From assembly GCA_030698405.1 (NCBI GenBank), contig JAUYMU010000094.1:1-64000 (forward strand): DNA of 64,000 bases, written 5' to 3'. Positions within the stretch are counted from its first letter, which is position 1. The number at the start of each line of letters is the position of its first letter. The notes under the pieces are model-generated. The model saw only the letters and a list, made by a program, of their open reading frames with translations, ran no database searches and was not told the DNA's origin. Positions 44,465-53,484 of this stretch are shown piece by piece. A program made the position numbers and the translations under genes. This stretch comes from Bacteroidota bacterium (GTDB lineage: Bacteria > Bacteroidota > Bacteroidia > Bacteroidales > Prolixibacteraceae).

Positions 44465-44764
44465 TTATTTTATTCTTTCGACACTCTGTTGATTATTAAA
44501 TAAATATACCAGATAGATCATTTGTCCGGATACCTCATAGAAAATAGTAGTATGTTTGCTCAATACTGCTTTTCGTAAACGTCTGTTGTAATCAGAACGA
44601 GGAAATAAATTTGGATTATTTTCAATTAGTTTGATCTGTTTGCCTAATCTTTTTCTGAAATTATCAATTTCGCGTTGTGTCCATCTGCTTTTAAGATAAT
44701 CCAATATGGATTCCAGATTTTTTATTGCTTCATCTGTCCAGCAAATTTTATAATCAGAGTCCAT
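44465..44764 (-). CDS. RelE/ParE-family toxin of a type II toxin-antitoxin pair
   Basis: This 99-residue protein has the RelE/ParE fold signature: WTDEAIKNLESILDYLKSRW near the start and the terminal VLSKHTTIFYEVSGQMIYLVYLFNNQQSVERI. Family members are either ribosome-dependent mRNA interferases or gyrase poisons, and which applies cannot be told here. The gene overlaps its antitoxin by 11 bases. The pair sits between coxB and ctaB. Confidence 0.88.
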   Translation of the reverse strand: MDSDYKICWTDEAIKNLESILDYLKSRWTQREIDNFRKRLGKQIKLIENNPNLFPRSDYNRRLRKAVLSKHTTIFYEVSGQMIYLVYLFNNQQSVERIK

Positions 44765-44981
44765 ACTTTAACTTGACATCGTTATGTGAATGAACTCTGC
44801 CAGCTTCAATATCTTTTAATCCTCTCTCGATTCCGGATTTCTGCACATCTGACAAGTCGAGCCACCAATCCGTTTTAGAATCGCAAGCATCCTTTACCAC
44901 TTTCAGATAATCAAGTGTTTCATTATCGTCAAGCTTGGTCAGCCAGCCAATTAATTCAAGTTTTATTGCATCGTGTTCCAT
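44754..44981 (-). CDS. Cognate antitoxin of the RelE/ParE pair
   Basis: The 75-residue protein is acidic and helical-looking, and lies immediately before and overlapping the toxin, as expected for an antitoxin. The C-terminal part (SGIERGLKDIEAGRVHSHND) resembles the antitoxin-family segment that wraps ParE/RelE toxins. No clear DNA-binding fold is visible, so identification rests partly on context. Confidence 0.78.
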   Translation of the reverse strand: MEHDAIKLELIGWLTKLDDNETLDYLKVVKDACDSKTDWWLDLSDVQKSGIERGLKDIEAGRVHSHNDVKLKYGL

Positions 44982-45066
44982 AGTTGAATTTTTTACAAAT
45001 TTACGAAAATATCAAATTGGATCATGACTCAACCGGAAAACCAATATCAGATTAAACTAACATCCC

Positions 45067-46011
45067 TTATTTTAAGGTTTTCAGGTACTCTGTAATTTGA
45101 ACGATATCTTCGTCGGAAAGCTGGCCTTCATAAGGCATCATTAAACCTTTGTTGAATCCTTTTACCACATCGGCATTCGGGTCATATATTGAACGTTTGA
45201 TGTATTCGTCATCAACCATCACCACGCGTTCTTTTCCGCCAGTTATTACAGTAGCTTCATGTCCGTATATTCCTTTGAATGATGGTCCGATTAGTTTCGA
45301 TCCATCTATCGAGTGACAGGCGAAACAACCAATGTTTTTCATGATACGTTTTCCATTGGCAGCCGGTGAATCAGTTATTGCTGCAACTTGTTGCGTGGTA
45401 TCAACATACCAGGAATTAAATTGCTGTTCGGGCATTACCTTTACAGTGTTAATCATGTAGGAGTGGTTTAGTCCGCAGTATTCAGTACAAAACAAGTCGT
45501 AAAGTCCTTCGCGTTGGGCAATGAACCATACCATTTTTTCCCTGCCCGGGACAACATCTTCCTTTACGCGGAAAGATGGAATGTATAAACTGTGTATTAC
45601 ATCGAGCGAAACAAGGTTGAGTTTAACAGCTTTGTCCATTGGAACAAAAAGGGTATCTGTTCTTTTTCCGTTTTCGTACTCGAAAGTGAAATTCCACATC
45701 CTTGCGGTAACTTTAATGTTAAAACTGTCATCCGGTGCTTTTTTCATTGGCGCCCAACCAGCCCAACCGTAATAGAACATGACCAAAACCAGAATCGTTG
45801 GAATGATTGTCCAGATAATTTCCAACTTCGTACTTCCTTTTATCTGCGTTGCAACCGGGTTTTTGTGCTTGTTGTATTTGAAAACAAAATACAACATTGT
45901 AAAAGTCAATCCGATCAGAAAGACAAAGGATATGCCCATGATTATTACAAAGGACTTATCGACCCCTGCCACAAAATTGGAGGCATTTGTAGTATTAGAT
46001 AAGATATACAT
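45067..46011 (-). CDS. coxB: Cytochrome c oxidase subunit II with fused cytochrome c domain
   Basis: The 314-residue protein has two N-terminal membrane helices (about 22-44 and 66-84) and a CuA cupredoxin domain with ligands H140, C175, E177, C179, H183 and M186 (CTEYCGLNHSYM). A C-terminal cytochrome c domain follows, with C229-x-x-C232-H233 (GCFACH) and a later Met. It belongs to a caa3-type oxidase, in which cytochrome c electrons enter through the fused domain. In this cluster it is last among the cox genes. Confidence 0.95.
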   Translation of the reverse strand: MYILSNTTNASNFVAGVDKSFVIIMGISFVFLIGLTFTMLYFVFKYNKHKNPVATQIKGSTKLEIIWTIIPTILVLVMFYYGWAGWAPMKKAPDDSFNIKVTARMWNFTFEYENGKRTDTLFVPMDKAVKLNLVSLDVIHSLYIPSFRVKEDVVPGREKMVWFIAQREGLYDLFCTEYCGLNHSYMINTVKVMPEQQFNSWYVDTTQQVAAITDSPAANGKRIMKNIGCFACHSIDGSKLIGPSFKGIYGHEATVITGGKERVVMVDDEYIKRSIYDPNADVVKGFNKGLMMPYEGQLSDEDIVQITEYLKTLK

Positions 46012-46017
46012 AAGCTT

Positions 46018-46302
46018 TTATCTGAAATAGTAATCTAAAAATGTGATAAAAATTACAGCAAAAAACAACAGGACGACAAAACCTACCATGAAACGCAGCA
46101 ATGGTTGATCGAACTTCAGGTGCATAAACCATGTTAAAACCAATACAGATTTAACGGTTGCAAATATCATTGCCCCCAATACTGAATAAGCGCCAAGGTT
46201 TATTTTGGTGATCCCTATCGACATGAATGTCATGACAACCAGTGCAATCAGAATATATACGTAAACCCTGTAAGGAACTATATGATGTTTTTCAGTTTCC
46301 AT
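46018..46302 (-). CDS. Cytochrome c oxidase subunit IV (CtaF/CoxD-like)
   Basis: This 94-residue protein has three membrane helices (about 11-29, 33-56, 66-92), as in the small subunit IV of caa3-type oxidases (MHLKFDQPLLRFMVGFVVLLFFAVIFI). Its place between coxC and coxB, with 6- and 14-base gaps, supports the assignment. It contributes to oxidase assembly and stability. Confidence 0.85.
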   Translation of the reverse strand: METEKHHIVPYRVYVYILIALVVMTFMSIGITKINLGAYSVLGAMIFATVKSVLVLTWFMHLKFDQPLLRFMVGFVVLLFFAVIFITFLDYYFR

Positions 46303-46316
46303 TTGAAAAGTATTTC

Positions 46317-46937
46317 TTAATGAATTAAATAGAACAATGGGAAAAGGAATATCCAGATCAGATCGACCAGGTGCCAGTACAAACCGGCATTTTCGAGCAA
46401 CGAAGGCCGATCGGCGTTTACGGTCCCTTTCTGAATCTTGTTCAGTGCCACTACAATAATCACAAGACCAACAACAATGTGAAGTGCATGAAGTCCGGTC
46501 ATTACGAAATACAGGCCGAAGAACAGAATTTCACCCTTCCCCAAATCATTTAATAAATGTTCAGATCCCGGCCAGATCCCGTGGTCAAATTTAACGCCCC
46601 ATTCAAAATATTTGTTGATCAGGAAAATGACCGCAAGAATGATGGTGATTTCGAGCAAAAGAACTGTCAACCCTTTGTTTTTTTTCTGAAGGGAGGAAGT
46701 TGACATGGCGATGGTCATACTGCTCACCAGAAGAATAATGGTATTGATTGCCCCAATCGTAATATTTAGTTCCTTTCCGGCCATTTGAAAGGCTTCTGGG
46801 TTCATAAACCGGTATATGGCGTAAACGATGAAAAGACCGCCAAAAAGGAGCAGCTCGGTAAATATAAAAAGCCACATTCCCATTTTTGATGCTTCCTGAT
46901 CGTAATGGGGATCTGAATGTTGTGCTACATGTTCCAT
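46317..46937 (-). CDS. coxC: Cytochrome c oxidase subunit III
   Basis: The 206-residue subunit III has five membrane helices and the family segments KMGMWLFIFTELLLFGGLFI, FFGLYFVMTGLHALHIVVGL and ENAGLYWHLVDLIWIFLFPLFY. It lacks a heme or metal site and stabilises the oxidase. It lies 16 bases behind coxA. Confidence 0.95.
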   Translation of the reverse strand: MEHVAQHSDPHYDQEASKMGMWLFIFTELLLFGGLFIVYAIYRFMNPEAFQMAGKELNITIGAINTIILLVSSMTIAMSTSSLQKKNKGLTVLLLEITIILAVIFLINKYFEWGVKFDHGIWPGSEHLLNDLGKGEILFFGLYFVMTGLHALHIVVGLVIIVVALNKIQKGTVNADRPSLLENAGLYWHLVDLIWIFLFPLFYLIH

Positions 46938-46953
46938 AAAGTGATGTCAAAGT

Positions 46954-48567
46954 TTAGTATTCGTAAGGTCCGTCTTTTTCTCCGTAAACAGGTATTTCAT
47001 CAAAATTTTCCAAAGGAGGTGGCGAAGGCACCGTCCATTCAAGTGTCTTACTGTTCCAAGGGTTCATTTCAGCAATTGGTCCGTTTTTAGCCGATCTGAA
47101 CAGGTTGATTACCACGATAAGCAATCCAAATGTCATAACCCATGAACCAAGCGATGAAAGGATATTTGCTGCATGAAACTCGGGTAAATAATCGTAATAG
47201 CGGCGTGGCATTCCCATCATTCCCAGGTAAAACATCGGGGAATATAGGGTGAGGAATCCAACGGTAAAAAATGCCCATCCAACTTTCGCCCAGACTTTGT
47301 CGTACATGCGGCCAAACATTTTGGGGAACCAATAGTGGATGGCGCCGAAGAAAGCAAAACCAACGCCTCCAAATACAATGAAGTGAAAGTGTGCAACCAC
47401 AAATGCTGTATCGTGAACATGCACATTCGCAGCCAATGCGCCAAGCACCAAACCGGAAAAACCTCCGATCATGAAAACAAAAATGAAACTAACAGCCCAT
47501 AAAAAAGGAGCTTCAGGATTAATAGAACCCTTGTGCATGGTTGAAATCCAGTTAAATACCTTTATGGCACTTGGTATGGCGACTATAAATGTCAGGATTG
47601 AAAAGGTATATTGTGCGGTTCCGCTCATTCCTGAAGTAAACATGTGGTGACCCCAAACGAAGTAACCTACAAAGGCAATGGCCAGTGTTGAAGCAATGAT
47701 TGCCCGGTATCCGAATATATGTTTTTGCGAGAATGTTGGAATAATTTCAGAAATGGCACCCATCGCCGGAAGTATCATTACGTAAACGGCGGGGTGGGAA
47801 TATATCCAGAATAAATGCTGGTATAAAATCGGGTCGCCGCCCAACGCAGGATCAAATACCCCGATGTTAAAAATTCGTTCGAGAGCGACAAGCACCAGTG
47901 TAATTCCAACAACAGGGGTTGCCAGTAGCTGAATCCAGGCTGTTCCGTATAGCGACCATGGGAAAAGTGGCATTTTAAACCAGGTCATGCCTGGTGCACG
48001 CATCCTGTGTATGGTCACAATAAAGTTTAATCCGGTTAGAATAGACGAAAATCCCAGCACAAATGCTCCGAATATGGCAGGAAGCAAATTTGTCCCCGAT
48101 TTAAAACTGTAAGGAGCGTAAAAAGTCCATCCGGTGTCGGGTGTTCCGTTTCCGAAAAGTACTGATGAAATTACCAGCAATGCGCCCGCTACATAGAAAT
48201 ACCAGGATAGCAGGTTTAACTTCGGAAAAGACACGTCTTTGGCTCCGATCATGATGGGGAGAAAAAAGTTGCCAAATACCGCCGGAAGTCCAGGTATTAC
48301 AATCATGAAAATCATGATTACACCATGTACCGTAAAAACTGCGTTGTATGTTCCCGGATCCATGATGGTTTTACCCGGTGCAATTAATTCAAGTTTCATG
48401 GCCAGTCCAAGACCTACGCCCACCACGAACATGACCAACATCGAATACATGTATAAAAGGCCGATACGCTTATGGTCGGTAGAAAATATCCATCCGAATA
48501 TTCCTTTGTATTTTCCTTTGTAATCGAGGTAACTTACCTCGTTTGAAGGATGAGTTGCTGTTTGCAT
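46954..48567 (-). CDS. coxA: Cytochrome c oxidase subunit I
   Basis: Subunit I carries heme a and the heme a3-CuB site. The 537-residue protein has twelve membrane helices and the CuB/heme motifs WIYSHPAVYVMILPAMG, WGHHMFTSGM and FVVAHFHFIVFGG. Its length and motifs are standard for aa3-type heme-copper oxidases. The preceding gene is the copper chaperone sco. Confidence 0.98.
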   Translation of the reverse strand: MQTATHPSNEVSYLDYKGKYKGIFGWIFSTDHKRIGLLYMYSMLVMFVVGVGLGLAMKLELIAPGKTIMDPGTYNAVFTVHGVIMIFMIVIPGLPAVFGNFFLPIMIGAKDVSFPKLNLLSWYFYVAGALLVISSVLFGNGTPDTGWTFYAPYSFKSGTNLLPAIFGAFVLGFSSILTGLNFIVTIHRMRAPGMTWFKMPLFPWSLYGTAWIQLLATPVVGITLVLVALERIFNIGVFDPALGGDPILYQHLFWIYSHPAVYVMILPAMGAISEIIPTFSQKHIFGYRAIIASTLAIAFVGYFVWGHHMFTSGMSGTAQYTFSILTFIVAIPSAIKVFNWISTMHKGSINPEAPFLWAVSFIFVFMIGGFSGLVLGALAANVHVHDTAFVVAHFHFIVFGGVGFAFFGAIHYWFPKMFGRMYDKVWAKVGWAFFTVGFLTLYSPMFYLGMMGMPRRYYDYLPEFHAANILSSLGSWVMTFGLLIVVINLFRSAKNGPIAEMNPWNSKTLEWTVPSPPPLENFDEIPVYGEKDGPYEY

Positions 48568-48584
48568 AGATAAAATATGTTTGT

Positions 48585-49481
48585 TTATTTTTTTCTTTTT
48601 GGTTTAAATATCAGGAACAGAAAAAAAATACTGGCAAAGAACAGTATCAATGTGCCGGTTATCTTTGTTACATTCAGCACATAGGCCTGTCCAACCGGAT
48701 CGTACGAAAAGCAATACTGCATTATTTTATTGATGGTTGGCGCCGACATTCCCTTTGACGATTCGATAATTGCCATTTTTAAATCGAATGGCTGGAAATA
48801 AGTGCCATTCATGTAACGGGTAATTTTACCTTTCGGGCTCACCACAGTTACTGATGCAGCATGCAGAAAGTCATTTCCTGTTCTTTTGTATTTGAACCCG
48901 GTTGCATTGGTTCCTTTTACAATGCTTGCACTATCCGAAACAAAAAACTTCCATCCATTACTGATTTCCTCTTTTTTGTCCACCAGATTCAGATAGTTTA
49001 CTTTTTTCCGAATGCCTAAATCAATGGTTTCAGTAGGATCAAAACTGATGGTAAGCACCTGGTAATCCACACCTGCAACCATATCCGATGCGTTCATTAC
49101 ATTTGCCAAACCTTCCATCAGGGGGCTGCAAATTCCGGGACATCTGAAATAGACCCAATTAATAATGGTTGGTTTGTCGATTAAATCGGTTAGAACTACC
49201 CGCTGGTTGTTCTCGTCAATCAAATAAATATCGGTGGGAATAAACTCATCAAGATGTTCAACAATACCAATCTCAGGATCTTTTGTTTTGTCGTCGAAGG
49301 CTTTTTGTCCTGAAGAAATTATGCCTGCGAAAAGTATAAAAACAGACAGAAGTACAAAGGATTTATTGCAGATCATTTTAAAAATATCGTTTACAATCAA
49401 CTTGCTCTTTTTTAATGGGAAGTTATCCTGACTTTCAGGTTTCTTCTTTCGGGTTAATCTGTTACGCTTAGGTTGATCCAT
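48585..49481 (-). CDS. SCO1/SenC copper chaperone
   Basis: SCO proteins deliver copper to the CuA site of subunit II. The 298-residue protein has an N-terminal anchor (about 40-56), a thioredoxin-like domain with the copper-binding C114-x3-C118 (FRCPGICSPL) and H207 (FLHAASVTVV), and an extra C-terminal membrane helix (about 272-292), unlike short SCO1 proteins. The first 35 residues are very basic and may not be translated if the ATG near 49376 is used. It precedes coxA in the same operon. Confidence 0.93.
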   Translation of the reverse strand: MDQPKRNRLTRKKKPESQDNFPLKKSKLIVNDIFKMICNKSFVLLSVFILFAGIISSGQKAFDDKTKDPEIGIVEHLDEFIPTDIYLIDENNQRVVLTDLIDKPTIINWVYFRCPGICSPLMEGLANVMNASDMVAGVDYQVLTISFDPTETIDLGIRKKVNYLNLVDKKEEISNGWKFFVSDSASIVKGTNATGFKYKRTGNDFLHAASVTVVSPKGKITRYMNGTYFQPFDLKMAIIESSKGMSAPTINKIMQYCFSYDPVGQAYVLNVTKITGTLILFFASIFFLFLIFKPKRKK

Positions 49482-49579
49482 TTCTGATTTTTGGTTTTCA
49501 ACAAAATGCTTGTTGGCTCAATAGCTGTTTTGCCATAAGAAACCCAAAACAGCTTTGAATGTTTATGAAAATTCAATAT

Positions 49580-50296
49580 TTATTTGCAGCAACTGCCAGC
49601 TTCGGTCTTTACATGAGGCGCCAATTTTTCAGCATTTGGACTGATAAATGGAATACCCAGCGACATGCCCCTCAGGATAAAAAGCACACCAAGCATAAAA
49701 ACAAAGTAAGGAACTACCTTTTGCATTTTGCTTCGTACCCGTTGTCCGATGGCATCACTTGCCAACGTTGCGATTAAAAGTAGCGGAATCGTACCAATTC
49801 CAAAAAACATCATAAAAAGTGCGCCTGTCAGAACTGTTCCTGAACTGATGGCTCCGGCAATCGCCACATAAACCAGTCCGCAAGGCAATAAGCCGTTCAG
49901 TAAACCGATCATCAGGAGCGAAAAATACGAACGGTCGGTGAATAGTTTTCTAAGCCTGCCTATCAGACGTGCAGAAAAGCCTGTAAACAAGTTGCCGATG
50001 GTAATTTTCTCCCTGAAAAAGAATGGAAACAACACGCTGATTATCATTGCTGCACCGAGCAAAATGGAAGTCCATTGCTGAAAACCTGCCATGTGAATTC
50101 CGCGACCCAGCAACCCGAATAAAATACCCAAAATGCTGTAAGTGACTACCCTTCCCGAATTGTACAATACAGCTCCGGAAATTTTTGAAATCAGGTTGTG
50201 CTTTTTCAGCGGAAGGGCAACCACAATTGGGCCACACATTCCAATACAGTGAAAACTGCCGATAAGGCCAATGGTTAGCGGTGTGAAGAAGTCCAT
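49580..50296 (-). CDS. SafE/TauE-family membrane protein linked to cbb3 oxidase
   Basis: The 238-residue protein has six or seven membrane helices and motifs of the 'sulfite exporter TauE/SafE' and UreH-like cytochrome c biogenesis families (FHCIGMCGPIVVALPL near the start; LNGLLPCGLVYVA). A Cys-rich end (CCK) is present. Genes of this type regularly accompany cco genes and may help copper handling or maturation. The substrate is not known. It is separated from ccoH by a tandem repeat block. Confidence 0.85.
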   Translation of the reverse strand: MDFFTPLTIGLIGSFHCIGMCGPIVVALPLKKHNLISKISGAVLYNSGRVVTYSILGILFGLLGRGIHMAGFQQWTSILLGAAMIISVLFPFFFREKITIGNLFTGFSARLIGRLRKLFTDRSYFSLLMIGLLNGLLPCGLVYVAIAGAISSGTVLTGALFMMFFGIGTIPLLLIATLASDAIGQRVRSKMQKVVPYFVFMLGVLFILRGMSLGIPFISPNAEKLAPHVKTEAGSCCK

Positions 50297-50307
50297 ATTT
50301 GTTTTTT

Positions 50308-50420
50308 GTAGAGACGTAATTTATTACGTCTTAATTGTTTGCAAATTACTATTTAGACGCGATGAATCAGACACGATGAATCAGACGCGATGAATCAGAC
50401 GCGATGAATCGCGTCTCTAC
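50308..50420. repeat. Palindrome plus tandem 14-base repeat between ccoH and the SafE-like gene
   Basis: A palindrome with arms AGACGTAAT/ATTACGTCT lies at 50312-50331. It is followed at 50355-50410 by four tandem copies of a 14-base unit (AGACGCGATGAATC; copy 2 has A for G), and a closing GCGTCTCTAC. The ccoH stop codon (TAG on the minus strand, 50417-50419) lies in the closing arm. Confidence 0.85.
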
Positions 50421-50866
50421 GGCATCACAATCTCTTCTTCCTGAAAATAGGAAACCTTGTTTGCTGTCCAATCGATTTTTACCTGATACCTTCCTTTTTC
50501 AAGGTTTTTCAGATCAATGATCTGCAAAAAGGCAGTATCCGTTTTAACTTCAAGGTTATAATCCCTTCTTGCTTCAACCGGACTATAAAAATGAATTTTA
50601 CCGGTCACGTTCTGATAATCTCCAAGACCTGGAAATGTCAGCTTCAATGTGTCTGCCGAAAGTCCAAAAACAATTTTCACATCAAGTTTGGCCGTATTCT
50701 CAACCTTTTCGATGTGTTGCTGGTAAATGATTGATTTCTGATAATAGTCCTTGTCAACCAAATCAAAATCTTGCCTAACAGCTATTGAAACCAAAAAACT
50801 CATTCCGGCTACCATCACCAGCAAAGCCAATACAACTCCAGTTCCCCAGTTAAATTTTATCTTCAT
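50417..50866 (-). CDS. ccoH: CcoH/FixH-family cbb3 oxidase assembly protein
   Basis: The 149-residue protein has one N-terminal membrane helix (about 8-27), then VRQDFDLVDKDYYQKSIIYQQHIEKVENT, characteristic of FixH/CcoH, and a periplasmic beta domain. It is required for stable cbb3 oxidase. The stop codon is supplied by a dispersed repeat, so the last residues (EEEIVMP) abut it directly. Confidence 0.88.
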   Translation of the reverse strand: MKIKFNWGTGVVLALLVMVAGMSFLVSIAVRQDFDLVDKDYYQKSIIYQQHIEKVENTAKLDVKIVFGLSADTLKLTFPGLGDYQNVTGKIHFYSPVEARRDYNLEVKTDTAFLQIIDLKNLEKGRYQVKIDWTANKVSYFQEEEIVMP

Positions 50867-51029
50867 ATCTCAATCAATTCCAAATATTAAGTTCCAAAAT
50901 TATTCTTTATTATTGTTGTCATCAAGTCATTCAATTGTCATTATTAGTCATTTATTGTCATTGAATTGACACAAATGAAATGATGACAAATGACCGCTCC
51001 TGCGCACTGCGACTGTTTACTGTGACTGA
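50867..51029. repeat. ccoG-ccoH gap with CTGCGACTG-type and ATTGTCATT-type short repeats
   Basis: The 163-base gap contains variants of TCATT(A)GTCATT (50920-50975) and the dispersed CTGCGACTG motif (ACTGCGACTG at 51006-51015, CTGTGACTGATCACT about 51019-51033). No gene is visible. Confidence 0.55.
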
Positions 51030-52433
51030 TCACTTTTTCCCGTCCAGAGAATTTGGCCCGACAAACGATGTCGATATTTTGTCAATCATTATTCCATTTT
51101 CGAATATGCCAATTTCCAGATGGCTGTTCGACGATTTTAAGGTTTCCTTTTTCAGTACCACCAGCAGGTTTCTGTTGGCAACTTCGCCTTTCTCTGTTTT
51201 GAGGGAATCTCCCATCAGCAGAATTTCACCTTCAGGAGATAGTAGTTTTAATTCGATACTGACGTCTGAATTGGTTTTGTTCACCATTTGCAGGTTGTAC
51301 AAATTGCTGTAATGATCCTGTCCGTATTCCTGAAACATGGTTCCGGGCGAGCGGTTGATTGAAGTTTCCACATCGCCGCGAACAGTGAATAAATAGATCA
51401 TCAAGGTCAACAGGGCAATTAACACCGCTGAATATGCAATAACACGTGCATTGAACTTTACCCTTTTTCCTTCCGAGATTGATTTTTCAGAAGCAAAACG
51501 TATCAAACCGCTTGGTTTTTTCACCCTTTTCATTACCGAATTACAAGCATCGATGCACGAGGTACAATTGATGCATTCGAGTTGGGTTCCGTTACGAATG
51601 TCAATTCCGGTCGGGCAAACATCAACACAGTTAAAGCAGTTGATGCAATCGCCGTGTTCGCTTCTTCGGAGTTCAGCATTTCTGCGTGGTTCACCGCGTT
51701 TGTAATCGTAGGCTACCAAAATGGTATTCACATCGAGCATTACCCCTTGCAATCTGCCATAAGGACATACTACTGTGCAAACCTGTTCGCGGAACCATCC
51801 AAACACAAAATAATGAACTCCTGTAAATGCAATTACACCCATTAGCAGGCCGAAACGTTCCTGCGGCCAGCTATTTATAATTTCGCCAAGCTTGTCAGTG
51901 CCGGTGACATAGGAAACAAATGTGATAATGGTGAAGAACGAAATAAACATGTAAATGCTGTGTTTCAGTATCCGCTTCAGGATTTTTATCGCATCAGCAT
52001 CTTGCGCTGCCAGTTCTTTTTGTTGTTCCGCATTGCCGTCAATCAGGTATTCGATGGGTCGGTATAAAAACTCCATAAAAACCGTTTGCGGACAAACCCA
52101 ACCGCAGAAAACCCTTCCGTAGATAACTGTAAACAATACAATAAACACAACCAAAGTGATGATTGCCAGTACCAGTAAATGAAAATCCTGCGGATAAAAA
52201 GTCGTTCCAAACAATACAAATTTGCGTTGCAGAAAATTCAGAAAAATCAAAGGATCTCCATTGATTTTCAGGAATGGAGCCAGGTAGAAAAAAGTGAGCA
52301 ATGTCCAGGCAATAATTCGCCTGATATTGTACAACTTCCCTTTGGGCATTTTCGGGAAAAGCCAAACACGCTTGCCATCTTTTCCAAATGTTGACGGCCG
52401 GTCTCTGAAGGTCGTTTCCTGAAAATTATCCAT
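51030..52433 (-). CDS. ccoG: Cytochrome c oxidase accessory protein CcoG
   Basis: CcoG (RdxA/FixG) is a membrane iron-sulfur protein implicated in copper reduction for cbb3 oxidase. The 467-residue protein has about five membrane helices (including CGWVCPQTVFMEFLYRP), two ferredoxin-type motifs (CINCFNCVDVCP and CINCTSCIDACN) and a C-terminal periplasmic IgFN-like domain. The start at 52433 is favoured over 52448 because the longer form reads into the dispersed repeat. Confidence 0.95.
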   Translation of the reverse strand: MDNFQETTFRDRPSTFGKDGKRVWLFPKMPKGKLYNIRRIIAWTLLTFFYLAPFLKINGDPLIFLNFLQRKFVLFGTTFYPQDFHLLVLAIITLVVFIVLFTVIYGRVFCGWVCPQTVFMEFLYRPIEYLIDGNAEQQKELAAQDADAIKILKRILKHSIYMFISFFTIITFVSYVTGTDKLGEIINSWPQERFGLLMGVIAFTGVHYFVFGWFREQVCTVVCPYGRLQGVMLDVNTILVAYDYKRGEPRRNAELRRSEHGDCINCFNCVDVCPTGIDIRNGTQLECINCTSCIDACNSVMKRVKKPSGLIRFASEKSISEGKRVKFNARVIAYSAVLIALLTLMIYLFTVRGDVETSINRSPGTMFQEYGQDHYSNLYNLQMVNKTNSDVSIELKLLSPEGEILLMGDSLKTEKGEVANRNLLVVLKKETLKSSNSHLEIGIFENGIMIDKISTSFVGPNSLDGKK

Positions 52434-52592
52434 TAAAGCCTCCCCCAACCCCCTCCAAAAGAGGGGGCTTAAAAAAACAGTACTTGCAGGTTTGATTTTT
52501 TGACATATAAAATTTCGTTATAGAGATAAATATCAATAATATTCAGTCACCAAACTCCCTTCCCCTTGGGGGACGGGTTGTGGATGGGGCTG
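52434..52592. repeat. G/C-run palindromes upstream of ccoG
   Basis: CCTCCCCCAACCCCCTCC followed by AGAGGGGGCTT (52440-52470) and CTCCCTTCCCCTTGGGGGAC (52555-52574) form small hairpins. They match the type of element seen after gltB (40984-41000). They may terminate or attenuate the ccoP transcript. Confidence 0.5.
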
Positions 52593-53222
52593 TTAGTTTT
52601 TTACAAATTTCTCTCCCTCCGGCGCTTTCTGGTTTGGAGGATTGGTTCCGTGCAAGCTAATAATATATTGGATCACATTGTTTATCTGGGTTTTATTCAA
52701 TTGACTTTTATACGAAATCATCCCTTTTTCAATAACACCTTCATTCACAACCTTGAGCAAATCTTCCGGGTTTCCGCCGTGAATCCAGTAATCGTCGGTG
52801 AAGTTGGGTCCAACAAGGCCTTCGCCAAACTTACCATGACAAACAATACAGATTTTATCAAATGTAACCTTTCCGGCTGCAAGAATTTCTTCTTTCGTTG
52901 GAGGAGCAACTGTTGCCGCTTTAGTTGCCTCTTCATTCACTGCTTCATCTGTTTTCGCACGTGCTGCGATCATCTCTTTGCGGTATTCTTTGCGCTGCAC
53001 AAAGTCGTCATCTTCAAAAACAAATATCAGCATCAGATAGGAAAATGCGATGACAATGGTTACATAAAACAGGTATTTCAACCATGGTGGAAGCGGATTG
53101 TCAAGCTCTTTAATGCCATCGTATTCATGATCGCCTCCAAAATATTTAATTTGCGTGGCATCATCTACTTCATGATGAACTTCTTCCTGTCTGTTCAATT
53201 GATCCTCATCATTTGTATGCAT
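52593..53222 (-). CDS. ccoP: cbb3 oxidase subunit CcoP (monoheme form)
   Basis: The 209-residue protein has an N-terminal segment with KYFGGDHEYDGIKELDNPLPPWLKYLFY, a membrane helix (about 47-69) and one cytochrome c domain with C125-x-x-C128-H129 (ICIVCHG) and a later Met. Proteobacterial CcoP has two hemes, while this one has one. It passes electrons to the CcoN site. Confidence 0.93.
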   Translation of the reverse strand: MHTNDEDQLNRQEEVHHEVDDATQIKYFGGDHEYDGIKELDNPLPPWLKYLFYVTIVIAFSYLMLIFVFEDDDFVQRKEYRKEMIAARAKTDEAVNEEATKAATVAPPTKEEILAAGKVTFDKICIVCHGKFGEGLVGPNFTDDYWIHGGNPEDLLKVVNEGVIEKGMISYKSQLNKTQINNVIQYIISLHGTNPPNQKAPEGEKFVKN

Positions 53223-53286
53223 AATTTCAGAATTTGCAATATTGTTTGATTTATCTTATAAATTAGTGTTGCTAATATTTTCTTGC

Positions 53287-53481
53287 TTACTGCGACTTAT
53301 CACTGACCACTCCTTGTGCTTCCTGATCATCCAGCGGCAAATTACTAAATTCTTCCACTTCTTCTTTTTTCATCCTGAATGCATTGATGGTAACGAAGAT
53401 GAAGAAAGTGAAGAAAATTATAAAGCCTATCAATGCATAAATTTCAACATGAAATATATTGCGTAATGTATCTCCTACCAT
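53287..53481 (-). CDS. ccoQ: CcoQ-like small cbb3 oxidase subunit
   Basis: This 64-residue protein has one membrane helix (about 14-36) and an acidic C-terminus. Its location between ccoNO and ccoP fits CcoQ, which stabilises the complex. The last residues (VVSDKSQ) are encoded by the dispersed CTGCGACTTATCACTGACCACTCC-like repeat, so the native C-terminus may have been altered by repeat insertion. Confidence 0.75.
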   Translation of the reverse strand: MVGDTLRNIFHVEIYALIGFIIFFTFFIFVTINAFRMKKEEVEEFSNLPLDDQEAQGVVSDKSQ

Positions 53482-53484
53482 GGC

